Assembly (NCBI GenBank): GCA_934358495.1
Contig: CAKRKO010000006.1
Location: 1 to 56,093 of the forward strand
Origin: an uncultured Eubacterium sp.
GTDB taxonomy: Bacteria; Bacillota; Clostridia; Lachnospirales; Lachnospiraceae
DNA length: 56,093 bases
Direction of reading: 5' to 3'
In this document: piece after piece, positions 44,628 to 52,081 of the stretch
Numbering within the stretch: position 1 is the first letter of the stretch
How the letters are laid out: the number at the start of each line of letters is the position of its first letter
Position numbers and translations under genes: made by a program
The notes under the pieces: model-generated
Told to the model about the DNA's origin: nothing
What the model saw: the letters and a program-made list of their open reading frames with translations, nothing else
Database searches by the model: none

Positions 44628-45236
44628 CTAAATCCCTGAATTTCCTGTAACTTCTTTTTGTCTCATTTTTTCAACTAATCCTTTTGGCGGGATTCCAACC
44701 ATGCTTATACGTTCTTCCTCATAGAATATTTCTGCCTCTGCCGGCTTAGTTCCAATTTCTTTTGCAAAATTTTGATATCTGTCTGTCAGCGCTATGGCTC
44801 TCTGATTGGAAGATCCCCTGAGATTTTTTGAATCGTTCAGCTCCTGCATGTAGGGTCCATCCACCAGCAGATCACACTGCCCCAGCAGTTCTTTATAATC
44901 TGGATTTTCTGATTCCTGAAGCTCCTGTATCGTAAAACCAGTGTAGATCATCACCCCAGGATCCGCTTCTTTTCGGATCTCACGGATCAGTTCTGCCAGT
45001 GCCTTTGCCTGTAAAAAAGGTTCCCCGCCGCTGATAGTCAGTCCTTTTCTTTCGCTTTGTAAAATTTGCCTGGCCAGCTGCGTTGTATCTGCCGAAAATC
45101 CGCCATTCATACGCTGGCTCTCCGGCGTCATACATCCTGGGCATCTGCGTTGGCAGCCCTGTGTCCAAAGCACAAACCGGATTCCCGGTCCCAGTTTTGT
45201 AACACCATCCCGGATCGCATGTAACTGAATCTGCAT
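44628..45236 (-). CDS. Island: radical SAM activating enzyme (PflA/NrdG-like)
   Basis: A 202-residue radical SAM protein. The cluster motif is CQRRCPGC with cysteines 28, 32 and 35, preceded by GIRFVLWTQG, and followed by TISGGEPFLQA for SAM binding. Size and layout are those of glycyl-radical-enzyme activases. No glycyl radical enzyme is nearby, so it may instead modify an island protein. The ATG at 45236 follows the stop of the upstream gene by four bases and takes its GGAGG from that gene's end. Confidence 0.88.
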   Translation of the reverse strand: MQIQLHAIRDGVTKLGPGIRFVLWTQGCQRRCPGCMTPESQRMNGGFSADTTQLARQILQSERKGLTISGGEPFLQAKALAELIREIRKEADPGVMIYTGFTIQELQESENPDYKELLGQCDLLVDGPYMQELNDSKNLRGSSNQRAIALTDRYQNFAKEIGTKPAEAEIFYEEERISMVGIPPKGLVEKMRQKEVTGNSGI

Positions 45237-45240
45237 AAGT

Positions 45241-45864
45241 TTACTTTTCACCTCCTGCTTTTCTTCTGATCTCAATCTTTTTCTGTAAATCTATCACTTC
45301 CTGACTGACAGCTTTCAGAAAACTGTCATACTGAGTGATTAATGCATCTGCCTGCTGATTCATTTCTCTGAGTTTTTTCGTAAAATCTTCCGTATTGACA
45401 TATCCATTCTCCTGCACTACAGACTGGATCCTTTCTAATTCTGTCCGATACGCGGACAGTTCCTTATGAGCATCTGTTGCTTTTTTGACATCACGGAGCA
45501 CCGTCTGGATATCTGCTTCAAATTCTTCCTCGAGCCTGATCGTATATACATGATCAGAATGCTCATATCTACGAACCAGCAATACATCTGATCCATCCTG
45601 CTTTCCAATGGTAAATGCAAGCAGTTCCAACGGTTCTGTCAGCGGTTCCGGCAAAATATATTCCTTTTCTTCGTGATCGATATGAAACCGGATTCGACTA
45701 TCTGCCTGAAACAGAACCGGTTCTGTATAAGACAGATTTTGCAGATCCTGCCCTTTTTCTGACAGAAGAAGCTCTGTCTCTGACAGTTTTTCCCTGTCAT
45801 AGACAATCAGTTGATATGTATGCTGTGCAATCTGTTTTTCAGCTTCCGTATTATGGGGCTTCAT
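45241..45864 (-). CDS. Island: beta/coiled-coil protein, unknown
   Basis: A 207-residue protein. The first about 120 residues look beta-rich (EPVLFQADSRIRFHIDHEEKEYILPEP, DGSDVLLVRRYEHSDHVYTIRL). The rest is a coiled coil (AYRTELERIQSVV, NQQADALITQYDSFLKAV). No family recognised. It overlaps the GrpE-like gene by four bases and nearly touches the radical SAM gene, so these three are a tight translational unit and the product is likely a complex partner. Confidence 0.6.
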   Translation of the reverse strand: MKPHNTEAEKQIAQHTYQLIVYDREKLSETELLLSEKGQDLQNLSYTEPVLFQADSRIRFHIDHEEKEYILPEPLTEPLELLAFTIGKQDGSDVLLVRRYEHSDHVYTIRLEEEFEADIQTVLRDVKKATDAHKELSAYRTELERIQSVVQENGYVNTEDFTKKLREMNQQADALITQYDSFLKAVSQEVIDLQKKIEIRRKAGGEK

Positions 45865-46763
45865 CCTTTATCCTCCCGCTTATCGACACCTTTTACTCTG
45901 ACAACTGCTCTGATCACAACATCATCGTCATTTTCATTCTGAGCCTTTTTCATAATGCCAGGTGTGATGCATTCTACAATCCGCTTTTCTGTACCATCGA
46001 TATTTTCTGCAAGGGTGTGAAAATAATCGTCAAATAATTCCCCCTCTTTCGGGGAATAAACATACAGGTCAAGCCCATGTAAAGCCGTTTGATATTGATT
46101 TAAAAAAACTGATAATGTACTTTTCAATTTCTGCAACCCGTTCAGCGTTTCTTCTGAGAAATTCTCTCCAAGAAGTTCTTCACCGAGCACCCCATCTACA
46201 TTGATGATCCGATAAAGCTCTACATAACACCGTGCCAGTCGCTCCACTTCGACAGGATATAATGATGTCTTCCATCTCTGAAGATAGGAATAAAAATCCG
46301 TTTTTGTCTCCTGAATCGTGGAAATCACACTATTCATTGCAATGTTCCAACTTACCTGAAGAATGTTGGTATCATCACACATTTGATCATGAATCTGCTC
46401 CATCCGTTTTGTCTCTTTCAGATAGTCTTCTGACAATCGGGCCATTTTTGCATTCATTTTTTCTCTGTCCTGCTTTTGTTGGTTCTCCCAATACTCGCGC
46501 ATCCGCGCTCTCATCTTTTCCTCTTTTTCACGAAGACTCTCTCTTTTCTGCTGCATTTCAGCTTCTGCTGCACTTTTCATTTCTTCCGCTTCGGTTCTGG
46601 CCTGTTCTATGATCTGCCAAGCCTCCCTCTCTGCGTTATTTATAATCTTATTCCTTTTTTCCTTTACTTCATCGAAAAGTGGCCTTATAACCTCACACAC
46701 TTTTTCCTCATATTCTTTTGTATTTGTATCCTGTATTGCTACATTTTTTTCGTTTCTACACAT
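45861..46763 (-). CDS. Island: coiled-coil protein with GrpE-like head
   Basis: A 300-residue protein. Residues of about 15-125 are a long Glu/Arg-rich coiled coil. The C-terminal part resembles the GrpE head: EGELFDDYFHTLAENIDGTEKRIVE, then ITPGIM, then VVIRAVVRVKG. GrpE has the same order: GxxFDPxFHEAV, VVEVLxxGY and VLRPAxVxV. GrpE releases ADP from Hsp70. The gene sits directly downstream of two Hsp70-like genes, which supports a nucleotide-exchange role for them; this is inference from pattern and context. ATG-TGT start after AGGAG. Confidence 0.6.
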   Translation of the reverse strand: MCRNEKNVAIQDTNTKEYEEKVCEVIRPLFDEVKEKRNKIINNAEREAWQIIEQARTEAEEMKSAAEAEMQQKRESLREKEEKMRARMREYWENQQKQDREKMNAKMARLSEDYLKETKRMEQIHDQMCDDTNILQVSWNIAMNSVISTIQETKTDFYSYLQRWKTSLYPVEVERLARCYVELYRIINVDGVLGEELLGENFSEETLNGLQKLKSTLSVFLNQYQTALHGLDLYVYSPKEGELFDDYFHTLAENIDGTEKRIVECITPGIMKKAQNENDDDVVIRAVVRVKGVDKREDKG

Positions 46764-46774
46764 CTTTTTTTCTC

Positions 46775-48394
46775 CTATTTTCCTGTCAGTACTTCCCAGG
46801 TGTCAGCTGTCGTTTTTTTGTAATAATCACCTTCATCTGACCGAAGTTCAGCCTGTAATCCATAATTTTCCAACGCGGTTAATGTTAATCTGTATTTAAG
46901 CCCTTTTTTCACCTCAAAGGGAATCCACAAAATAGAATCACATTCCTGCATATCAGCTTTTTCCAGCTCCTGATTTTTCTTCCTTGATTTATAAATCCGA
47001 AACACAACTCGGGAAGACTGACTGACAAAAGGAACTGGCGCAGCGCTGCACGGTCTCGACTGACCATTTTTTATAAGGAATTTTATTTCACCTTCCAGCT
47101 TTTCCTCAGACGGATACCAGATGCCGTAACAGCAGTCTGTCAGCTGCTCAAGCACCGGATTTGCCGTTTGGATAACTGCCTTTTTCTCACCTGGTACTTC
47201 CGCTTTCTGTTCTAGTTTTTTCTCCTGTTGTGCAATACCATACGCAAAGAGAGCCGCACCATACGCCACAGCTTCCGAAGGACGGTGCATTACAACCGGA
47301 CACTTCTTCTCCAGCAATACTTCTAAATTTTCGCGGATCATCGGAATTTTACTTGCTCCTCCAGCCAGTACAACTGCATCAATAGAAAGCCCATCTGCAT
47401 TTGCCTGTTCCAGCATTTTCCAGACCATTTCCAGTGTCTGATATACTAAATACTGTCCGAGCTTTTCAAAACGCTCCCGCGTAAGTTCCACCTGATAATA
47501 TTCCCCTTCCTGATTCAATATCGTCGCGGTATAAGACTCTGTATCGGACAATGCTATTTTTGCATTTACAGCTTCCTGCCTTATTTCTTCGCGCTGCCTT
47601 TCATTGCTTGGCGAAAACTGATATTTTTTCTGGAGCAGAGACAGGATTTCACGAAACAGCAATTCATCGAAATCTTTTCCGCCTACCTGTTCCAGACCAT
47701 CCTTCAGGTGGAGTTTATAGGGAGTTCCCTCACTCTGTGCAGTCACTACAGCCGTGTCGAAGGTTCCATGCCCCAGATCATAGACCAGAACGGTAAAGTC
47801 TTTCTTTTTGATACGGATCTGCTCCGGAGCAACATGCTGCATATAGTGCAGGTAATCAAGTGCTACTGCCGCCGGTTCCGGTATCCGACCAAGTACCCGG
47901 ATCGGTTTCTCATCAATGACAACCTGCTCAATACTTTTCTGCATTGCGTCCAACATCACCACATCATCTGCAATGGACGCCGGAAATGTAAACACCACAT
48001 CGTAGATCCTTGGAATTCCCTTATTGGCAAGTTCCGCTTCCGCCAGCGTAAGCAGATCACGGACAATTGCTGCATAGATGCGATTCACTTCTACCGGTTC
48101 CGTGACTTGTGGAACCGCAATGGTTCCCTCCTTGAGCCGTGTTTTTACAGCATGGACCAGCTGCTGCGGAGTTCTGGCAAATTTTCGCTTTGCCTCTCTT
48201 CCATTTGAAAATACTTCTATATGCTCTCCCGACGGAGCCTCTACATAGGCCACTGTTGACATTCCGAGATTCGCCAGAGAAGCCGGGAGCAGGGGGATTG
48301 GATCTGTAATCGGATTTTGAACCACGGATGCATATCCATATCCATTCCCGATATCCAATCCTAATATATATTTTTCATCATCCATGTAATCCAT
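46775..48394 (-). CDS. Island: Hsp70-like ATPase (first type)
   Basis: A 539-residue actin/Hsp70-fold ATPase. The N-terminal phosphate loop is LGLDIGNGYGYASVV, the second is YDLGHGTFDTAVV (canonical DLGGGTFD, with the second Gly changed to His), connect-1 is IPEPAAVALDYL and the adenosine motif is VVLAGGASKIPMI. The C-terminal about 130 residues are beta-like and shorter than in DnaK, with no lid helices visible. It is probably a client-binding or regulatory chaperone. Start ATG after AAGGAGG, 12 bases behind the second Hsp70-like gene. Confidence 0.88.
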   Translation of the reverse strand: MDYMDDEKYILGLDIGNGYGYASVVQNPITDPIPLLPASLANLGMSTVAYVEAPSGEHIEVFSNGREAKRKFARTPQQLVHAVKTRLKEGTIAVPQVTEPVEVNRIYAAIVRDLLTLAEAELANKGIPRIYDVVFTFPASIADDVVMLDAMQKSIEQVVIDEKPIRVLGRIPEPAAVALDYLHYMQHVAPEQIRIKKKDFTVLVYDLGHGTFDTAVVTAQSEGTPYKLHLKDGLEQVGGKDFDELLFREILSLLQKKYQFSPSNERQREEIRQEAVNAKIALSDTESYTATILNQEGEYYQVELTRERFEKLGQYLVYQTLEMVWKMLEQANADGLSIDAVVLAGGASKIPMIRENLEVLLEKKCPVVMHRPSEAVAYGAALFAYGIAQQEKKLEQKAEVPGEKKAVIQTANPVLEQLTDCCYGIWYPSEEKLEGEIKFLIKNGQSRPCSAAPVPFVSQSSRVVFRIYKSRKKNQELEKADMQECDSILWIPFEVKKGLKYRLTLTALENYGLQAELRSDEGDYYKKTTADTWEVLTGK

Positions 48395-48406
48395 AACTGC
48401 CTCCTT

Positions 48407-49972
48407 TTATGATTTGCTGAGATTGGTCAGTTCCACATTGTTCTGAATTTTATTCTCCGGATGATCAGCCTCTCTCGCTTCAATCGTAAGTACTCCAAGT
48501 TTGTCAATGCACAGACGTGTTTCACTTTTGGTTCCTTTCGGTACTTCCTTCCCGCGATCTAATTGAACCCGCATGATTTCCGTATAATCGTCAGATACAT
48601 TCTCAGTATTTGGATGCGCTGTTTTTGCTTCGTTTACCCGAAACATAGAATAGCGTTGTTTTTCGAGAAGTGTATGGGAACTCTGAAAATCAGTTTTATA
48701 CGGTATTGGCGTTCCTGCCGGAATGTAGGTCGAGATATACCCTTTTTCATCATCCTTACTATGAAAAAACCGGATTCCCAGATCATATGCGGTCCTGCGC
48801 TGAATCATTGATCCATTCTCTTCTGTCCGGATTTCACTGATCAGTTCCGTTGTGCCATAGCGCGCGGCGCCGTAAGCAATTGCCCGATTCGGTCGAAAAT
48901 CTCTGATTTTTTCTTTAAACTCTGGAATCTCTGTTTCTAATGTTTTTCGAATCATTGGCATCTGACTCGCTCCGCCGGTCAAAACAATATAGTCAGGTTG
49001 CTGATTGGAATGATCTGCAAGCATTGTCTTTGTAGCTGCAATGGTTTTTTGCAGCAGATCCCTGGATGCATCTTCGAACTCCTCTCTGGTTACCTGGACA
49101 GACAGATACTCATCGTTATAAAGCAATTCTGCCTCCGCATACGAATCAGTACTTAAGTCTTTCTTGATCCTTTCAGATTCAGCACGTAATTTTTCCTTAT
49201 GTGACGGTTTTAACGATACCTGAAATTTTTTCGTAAGCAGCTGATACATAATTTCATCAAATTCTGCACCACCGACGTCATCCAGTCCACCGACATCAAC
49301 AATATCGTAGTAGTAGGTATCCCCCTCACTATTTTTTCTGCCCTGTGGATAAACCGCCACCAGTGCAAGATCAAAGGTTCCTCCACCAAGGTCATACACA
49401 AGCACTGCTGCTTCTTTGCTGTCACCTGATTCTGCCAGATAATCCAAAGCTGCTGCGGCCGGTTCTGCAATCGTGCCATATACCTTTACAGGTGTTCCAT
49501 CGGCCAGAGTCGCTTTCTCGGCCTGCTCGATCAAATACTGTCTCTGTGCAAAGGTATAGGAAGCCGGATAAGCCAGAGAAAGCAGGTTCGTCGATAACTG
49601 CCAGCCCGACTGTAATTGTCTGTTGGCCAGACGTACACAATGCTGTATTACTTCTGTAATGGCTTCATCGTATGAGAACTCTCTCTTATCCAATGTCATC
49701 GTCTGACCAAGATGACGCTTCAGATAACGTTTTCTGTTTTGTACCGGTCTGGCCCGGCTCCGCACTGCATTTTCTCCGCATAGAACCCCTGTTTTATCAG
49801 AATAAAAAAATACACTCGGTATTCCATCATTCATTCCACCTGGAAGAAGATCATGCACATTTCCTCCAATCTTTGTGTCACTGTCAAACTCTGAAATAAA
49901 ACACGGAAAAGAGTTACAGTTTCCAAAGTCCAGTCCGATCACAGTCGGTTTTGTATCCATTTTTATTGCCAT
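48407..49972 (-). CDS. Island: Hsp70-like ATPase (second type)
   Basis: A 521-residue Hsp70-like ATPase with canonical phosphate loops (VIGLDFGNCNSFPCF and YDLGGGTFDLALV), AEPAAAALDYL and VVLTGGASQMPMI-like adenosine motif (read as YIVLTGGASQMPMIRK). A substrate-binding-like beta domain ends the protein (IMRVQLDRGKEVPKGT, RLCIDKLGVLTIEA). It differs clearly from the neighbouring Hsp70-like protein, so the pair is an old divergence rather than a recent duplication. No DnaJ is encoded nearby. ATG follows AAAGGAG. Confidence 0.9.
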   Translation of the reverse strand: MAIKMDTKPTVIGLDFGNCNSFPCFISEFDSDTKIGGNVHDLLPGGMNDGIPSVFFYSDKTGVLCGENAVRSRARPVQNRKRYLKRHLGQTMTLDKREFSYDEAITEVIQHCVRLANRQLQSGWQLSTNLLSLAYPASYTFAQRQYLIEQAEKATLADGTPVKVYGTIAEPAAAALDYLAESGDSKEAAVLVYDLGGGTFDLALVAVYPQGRKNSEGDTYYYDIVDVGGLDDVGGAEFDEIMYQLLTKKFQVSLKPSHKEKLRAESERIKKDLSTDSYAEAELLYNDEYLSVQVTREEFEDASRDLLQKTIAATKTMLADHSNQQPDYIVLTGGASQMPMIRKTLETEIPEFKEKIRDFRPNRAIAYGAARYGTTELISEIRTEENGSMIQRRTAYDLGIRFFHSKDDEKGYISTYIPAGTPIPYKTDFQSSHTLLEKQRYSMFRVNEAKTAHPNTENVSDDYTEIMRVQLDRGKEVPKGTKSETRLCIDKLGVLTIEAREADHPENKIQNNVELTNLSKS

Positions 49973-50054
49973 TTTATACGCTCCTTTCTCATCCTATGGT
50001 GTGAATGTTAAAAGTAAATACTGATGACACTTACACCATTCCATTTTATAAATT

Positions 50055-50276
50055 CTATTTAAAGGCCATTTTCAATGCATATCCGATACCAAACAAAATG
50101 ATCAGAATCGGCATAATGCCGTTAATCAATGCTCCGACATGATTCACAAAGGCCTGTCCGATAAACGCTCTGTATCGTATACAACTCGCAACAAACAAAA
50201 TTCCAATTCCAACGCCCCATCCAATCAGAAAACGGCGAACAGACATCCATATATCCCACAATTCATAACTCATCAT
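50055..50276 (-). CDS. Island: 73-residue two-helix membrane protein
   Basis: A small protein with two transmembrane helices (FLIGWGVGIGILFVASCI and LINGIMPILIILFGIGYAL) separated by a short loop with Arg and His. ATG at 50276 follows GGAGGTGG; longer in-frame starts overlap the upstream gene. It is unassigned; small two-helix proteins of this kind resemble secretion-channel subunits such as VirB2/VirB3 in size only. Confidence 0.6.
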   Translation of the reverse strand: MMSYELWDIWMSVRRFLIGWGVGIGILFVASCIRYRAFIGQAFVNHVGALINGIMPILIILFGIGYALKMAFK

Positions 50277-50278
50277 TT

Positions 50279-50557
50279 TTACCACCTCCAAAATCTGCTT
50301 CTGATCCGCCAGCGCAGCCGAAGCAGCAAATATATAATTATCGCAAGTGCCACAAAAACTACGATTCCACCGGAACATATCTTTGCTACAAAAACGGCCA
50401 TGGCAGCCATGATCTTGTTCAGATTCACCATTATGAGCACTGCTCCGATCACTGATAAAATCCCCAGTACTCTTGTCACGATCTGCACCGGTGAAAGGTT
50501 CCGGATTCCAGCCATTCTGTCTGACTGATTTTGAAAAATATTTCTTCTACGTCTCAT
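50279..50557 (-). CDS. Island: 92-residue two-helix basic membrane protein
   Basis: The basic N-terminus (MRRRRN) is followed by two transmembrane helices (IVTRVLGILSVIGAVLIMV and GGIVVFVALAIIIYLLLRL), an intervening MAAMAVFVAKICSG segment and an Arg-rich end. It overlaps the degenerate ATPase gene by 11 bases and ends two bases before the next small membrane gene, so the two small proteins likely form one membrane unit. Family unknown. Confidence 0.6.
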   Translation of the reverse strand: MRRRRNIFQNQSDRMAGIRNLSPVQIVTRVLGILSVIGAVLIMVNLNKIMAAMAVFVAKICSGGIVVFVALAIIIYLLLRLRWRIRSRFWRW

Positions 50558-51830
50558 CTCTCATCTCTCCTCCGTGAATATCAATTGCCTTTTGGCTTCC
50601 TGCTTTATTCTGCATAAATTCATCTGCGCGAACCAGATAAACAGCATCCCCCTCCATTGTTTTTAATGCCACATAGGTAACCTGTGTCGCCAGGCGAAAT
50701 GGAAATACATGCAGATCCTGGCTGCGTACCCGCAGGCGCGATTCTGAATGAATCTGCCAGGTGACTGTCCGCTGAAAAGTAAATAAAAGATGAGGCGGTG
50801 TCCCTTCTGTCGGCACTGGAAAATAGTATTGATATTTGCCAAATAACCGGTCTGACAGTTCTTCTGTTGCTGCAGGTGTTGACTGGGAAAACATCACAAT
50901 ATTCGCAAATGACATATCTCCTGGATTTTTCAAAGCATTCACTGGATTCTGTGCCAGAAATATAAGCTCTATTCTTCTTCTGTGTTTCTCCTGCAGCAGA
51001 TATTGCAACAGTTCATCTCTTTCTGCTTCAAATGTCATTTCATCCAGAAGTACACGAAAGCGCATACCCTGTTCCAGGCAGTTGTATATTTCTTCTTTTA
51101 GATAAGCATTTAATATCCGGTTATTTCCAGATATGGCATAAAAAGCAAACAGGCTGATATTTTCCTTGATTCCATTTGGAAGATTACATAATGTATCGTT
51201 TCCCGGTGCTGATACGTTTCTAAAAATTTCTTCCAGCTGTGCACAGATTTTTCGCAAAATCTTTCCGGCTTCATGATTGCCTCGTATATTGTCGGCCACT
51301 GCACTGGGAAGTCCATATTGCAAGGCAAGTTCTGAAATCACATGATCTTCCTCACGCAGAATCTCCGTCATAGCCGGCAGGGAAAGCGGATATTTCACGG
51401 CGATGATATCCAGCAATGCCTCTGTGTAAATGATTACTTTTTCAATTGCCGCACCTATGCCAATTTCCTGTGCTGTCAAGCTCACCATTCTCTGAATCTG
51501 TTCCTTTGACATGCCAAGAAGCGGATGATAACTTTTCTCAGAAGGACCGGAAATTCTCACATTCGTAATTTCGCCCCGGTTTCTGCATCTTTGTAGTTCC
51601 TCAAATAATTCCAGGTGCCCGGACAGCAGGATTGTCGGCATGTCTGCTTTCTCTACACAGCTATTGATCAGACTCAGTATCAGATTCTGATCTCCTGCAT
51701 TTTCTCCCGCAATCAGCAAGTCTCCACGCATATTTTGAAAAAAACTGCGTCTGTCAATTGTGCCTTCAAACACGTTTCTATTTTGATTTAATTCTTCGCA
51801 TGCAAATGTAACCTTTCGTCTGTTGCCCAT
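50547..51830 (-). CDS. Island: degenerate VirD4/HerA-like ATPase
   Basis: A 427-residue protein that keeps the architecture of the coupling-type ATPases: a DLLIAGENAGDQN strand-loop, FRVLLDEMTFEAERDELLQYL as Walker B, RRRIELIFLAQNP, and SDRLFGKYQYYFPVP near the C-terminus. The Walker A loop reads GENAGDQN at 42-49 and lacks the Gly-Lys-Ser/Thr, so ATP hydrolysis is unlikely. It may be a regulatory or structural subunit in a mixed ring with the two intact paralogues. It opens operon c; ATG at 51830 has AAGGAG, and an in-frame start at 51902 falls in the leader. Confidence 0.65.
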   Translation of the reverse strand: MGNRRKVTFACEELNQNRNVFEGTIDRRSFFQNMRGDLLIAGENAGDQNLILSLINSCVEKADMPTILLSGHLELFEELQRCRNRGEITNVRISGPSEKSYHPLLGMSKEQIQRMVSLTAQEIGIGAAIEKVIIYTEALLDIIAVKYPLSLPAMTEILREEDHVISELALQYGLPSAVADNIRGNHEAGKILRKICAQLEEIFRNVSAPGNDTLCNLPNGIKENISLFAFYAISGNNRILNAYLKEEIYNCLEQGMRFRVLLDEMTFEAERDELLQYLLQEKHRRRIELIFLAQNPVNALKNPGDMSFANIVMFSQSTPAATEELSDRLFGKYQYYFPVPTEGTPPHLLFTFQRTVTWQIHSESRLRVRSQDLHVFPFRLATQVTYVALKTMEGDAVYLVRADEFMQNKAGSQKAIDIHGGEMRDET

Positions 51831-51913
51831 TTTTACTCCTTTCACTTTCCATTTCTTTTGTAAGTTTAATATACATCTCCTTTTCTGATGCAAATACCCC
51901 AACTGCTAATTGA

Positions 51914-51964
51914 TTTGAAACCACTTTTTTGAAACTGACACCGGGTACAGACAAATTTTGAAAC
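51914..51964 (-). promoter_or_regulatory. Operator-like repeats ahead of island operon c
   Basis: Three GTTTCAAA copies on the minus strand (51914-51921, 51928-51935, 51957-51964), 84, 98 and 127 bases before the ATG at 51830. First to third spacing is 43 bases, about four helical turns. A TATATT -10 candidate lies about 45 bases downstream of the nearest copy, with no good -35. Confidence 0.55.
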
Positions 51965-52048
51965 TGCATAAAATAATCTGTGCATTTGTAAAAAAACGGA
52001 CAAAAAAAGAGAAGGAAAATGCTTGTCTCCTTGCATTCTTCTTCTCTT

Positions 52049-52076
52049 TGTAAAACGGACATTCGCAATCCGCTTT
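52049..52076. repeat. RS2 repeat, copy D (first hairpin only, right edge of the island)
   Basis: The first 28 bases of RS2 (TGTAAAACGGACATTCGCAA through TCCGCTTT), forming a CGGA/TCCG hairpin. It lies right behind the stop of the histidine kinase gene and could serve as its terminator, since the minus strand continues GTTTTAC. Confidence 0.7.
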
Positions 52077-52081
52077 GGTTA

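Noticed and set aside
21357..51830. The island as an integrative conjugative element or plasmid remnant, because of VirD4-like ATPases.
   Set aside because: No relaxase, VirB4, integrase, replication initiator or tRNA-borne attachment site is visible in 30 kb.
21357..51830. The island as a prophage or contractile injection system, because of ClpP-like and AAA proteins.
   Set aside because: No capsid, portal, terminase, sheath, tube or baseplate genes. The ClpP-like protein keeps the housekeeping-type triad and is not beside a capsid gene.
26947..51964. TGAAAC (the complement of the operator motif) as the -35 box of an ECF sigma factor promoter, perhaps served by the sigma factor at 223-696.
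   Set aside because: In operons a, b and c it would point away from the genes, and no matching -10 lies at 16-17 bases in the same direction.
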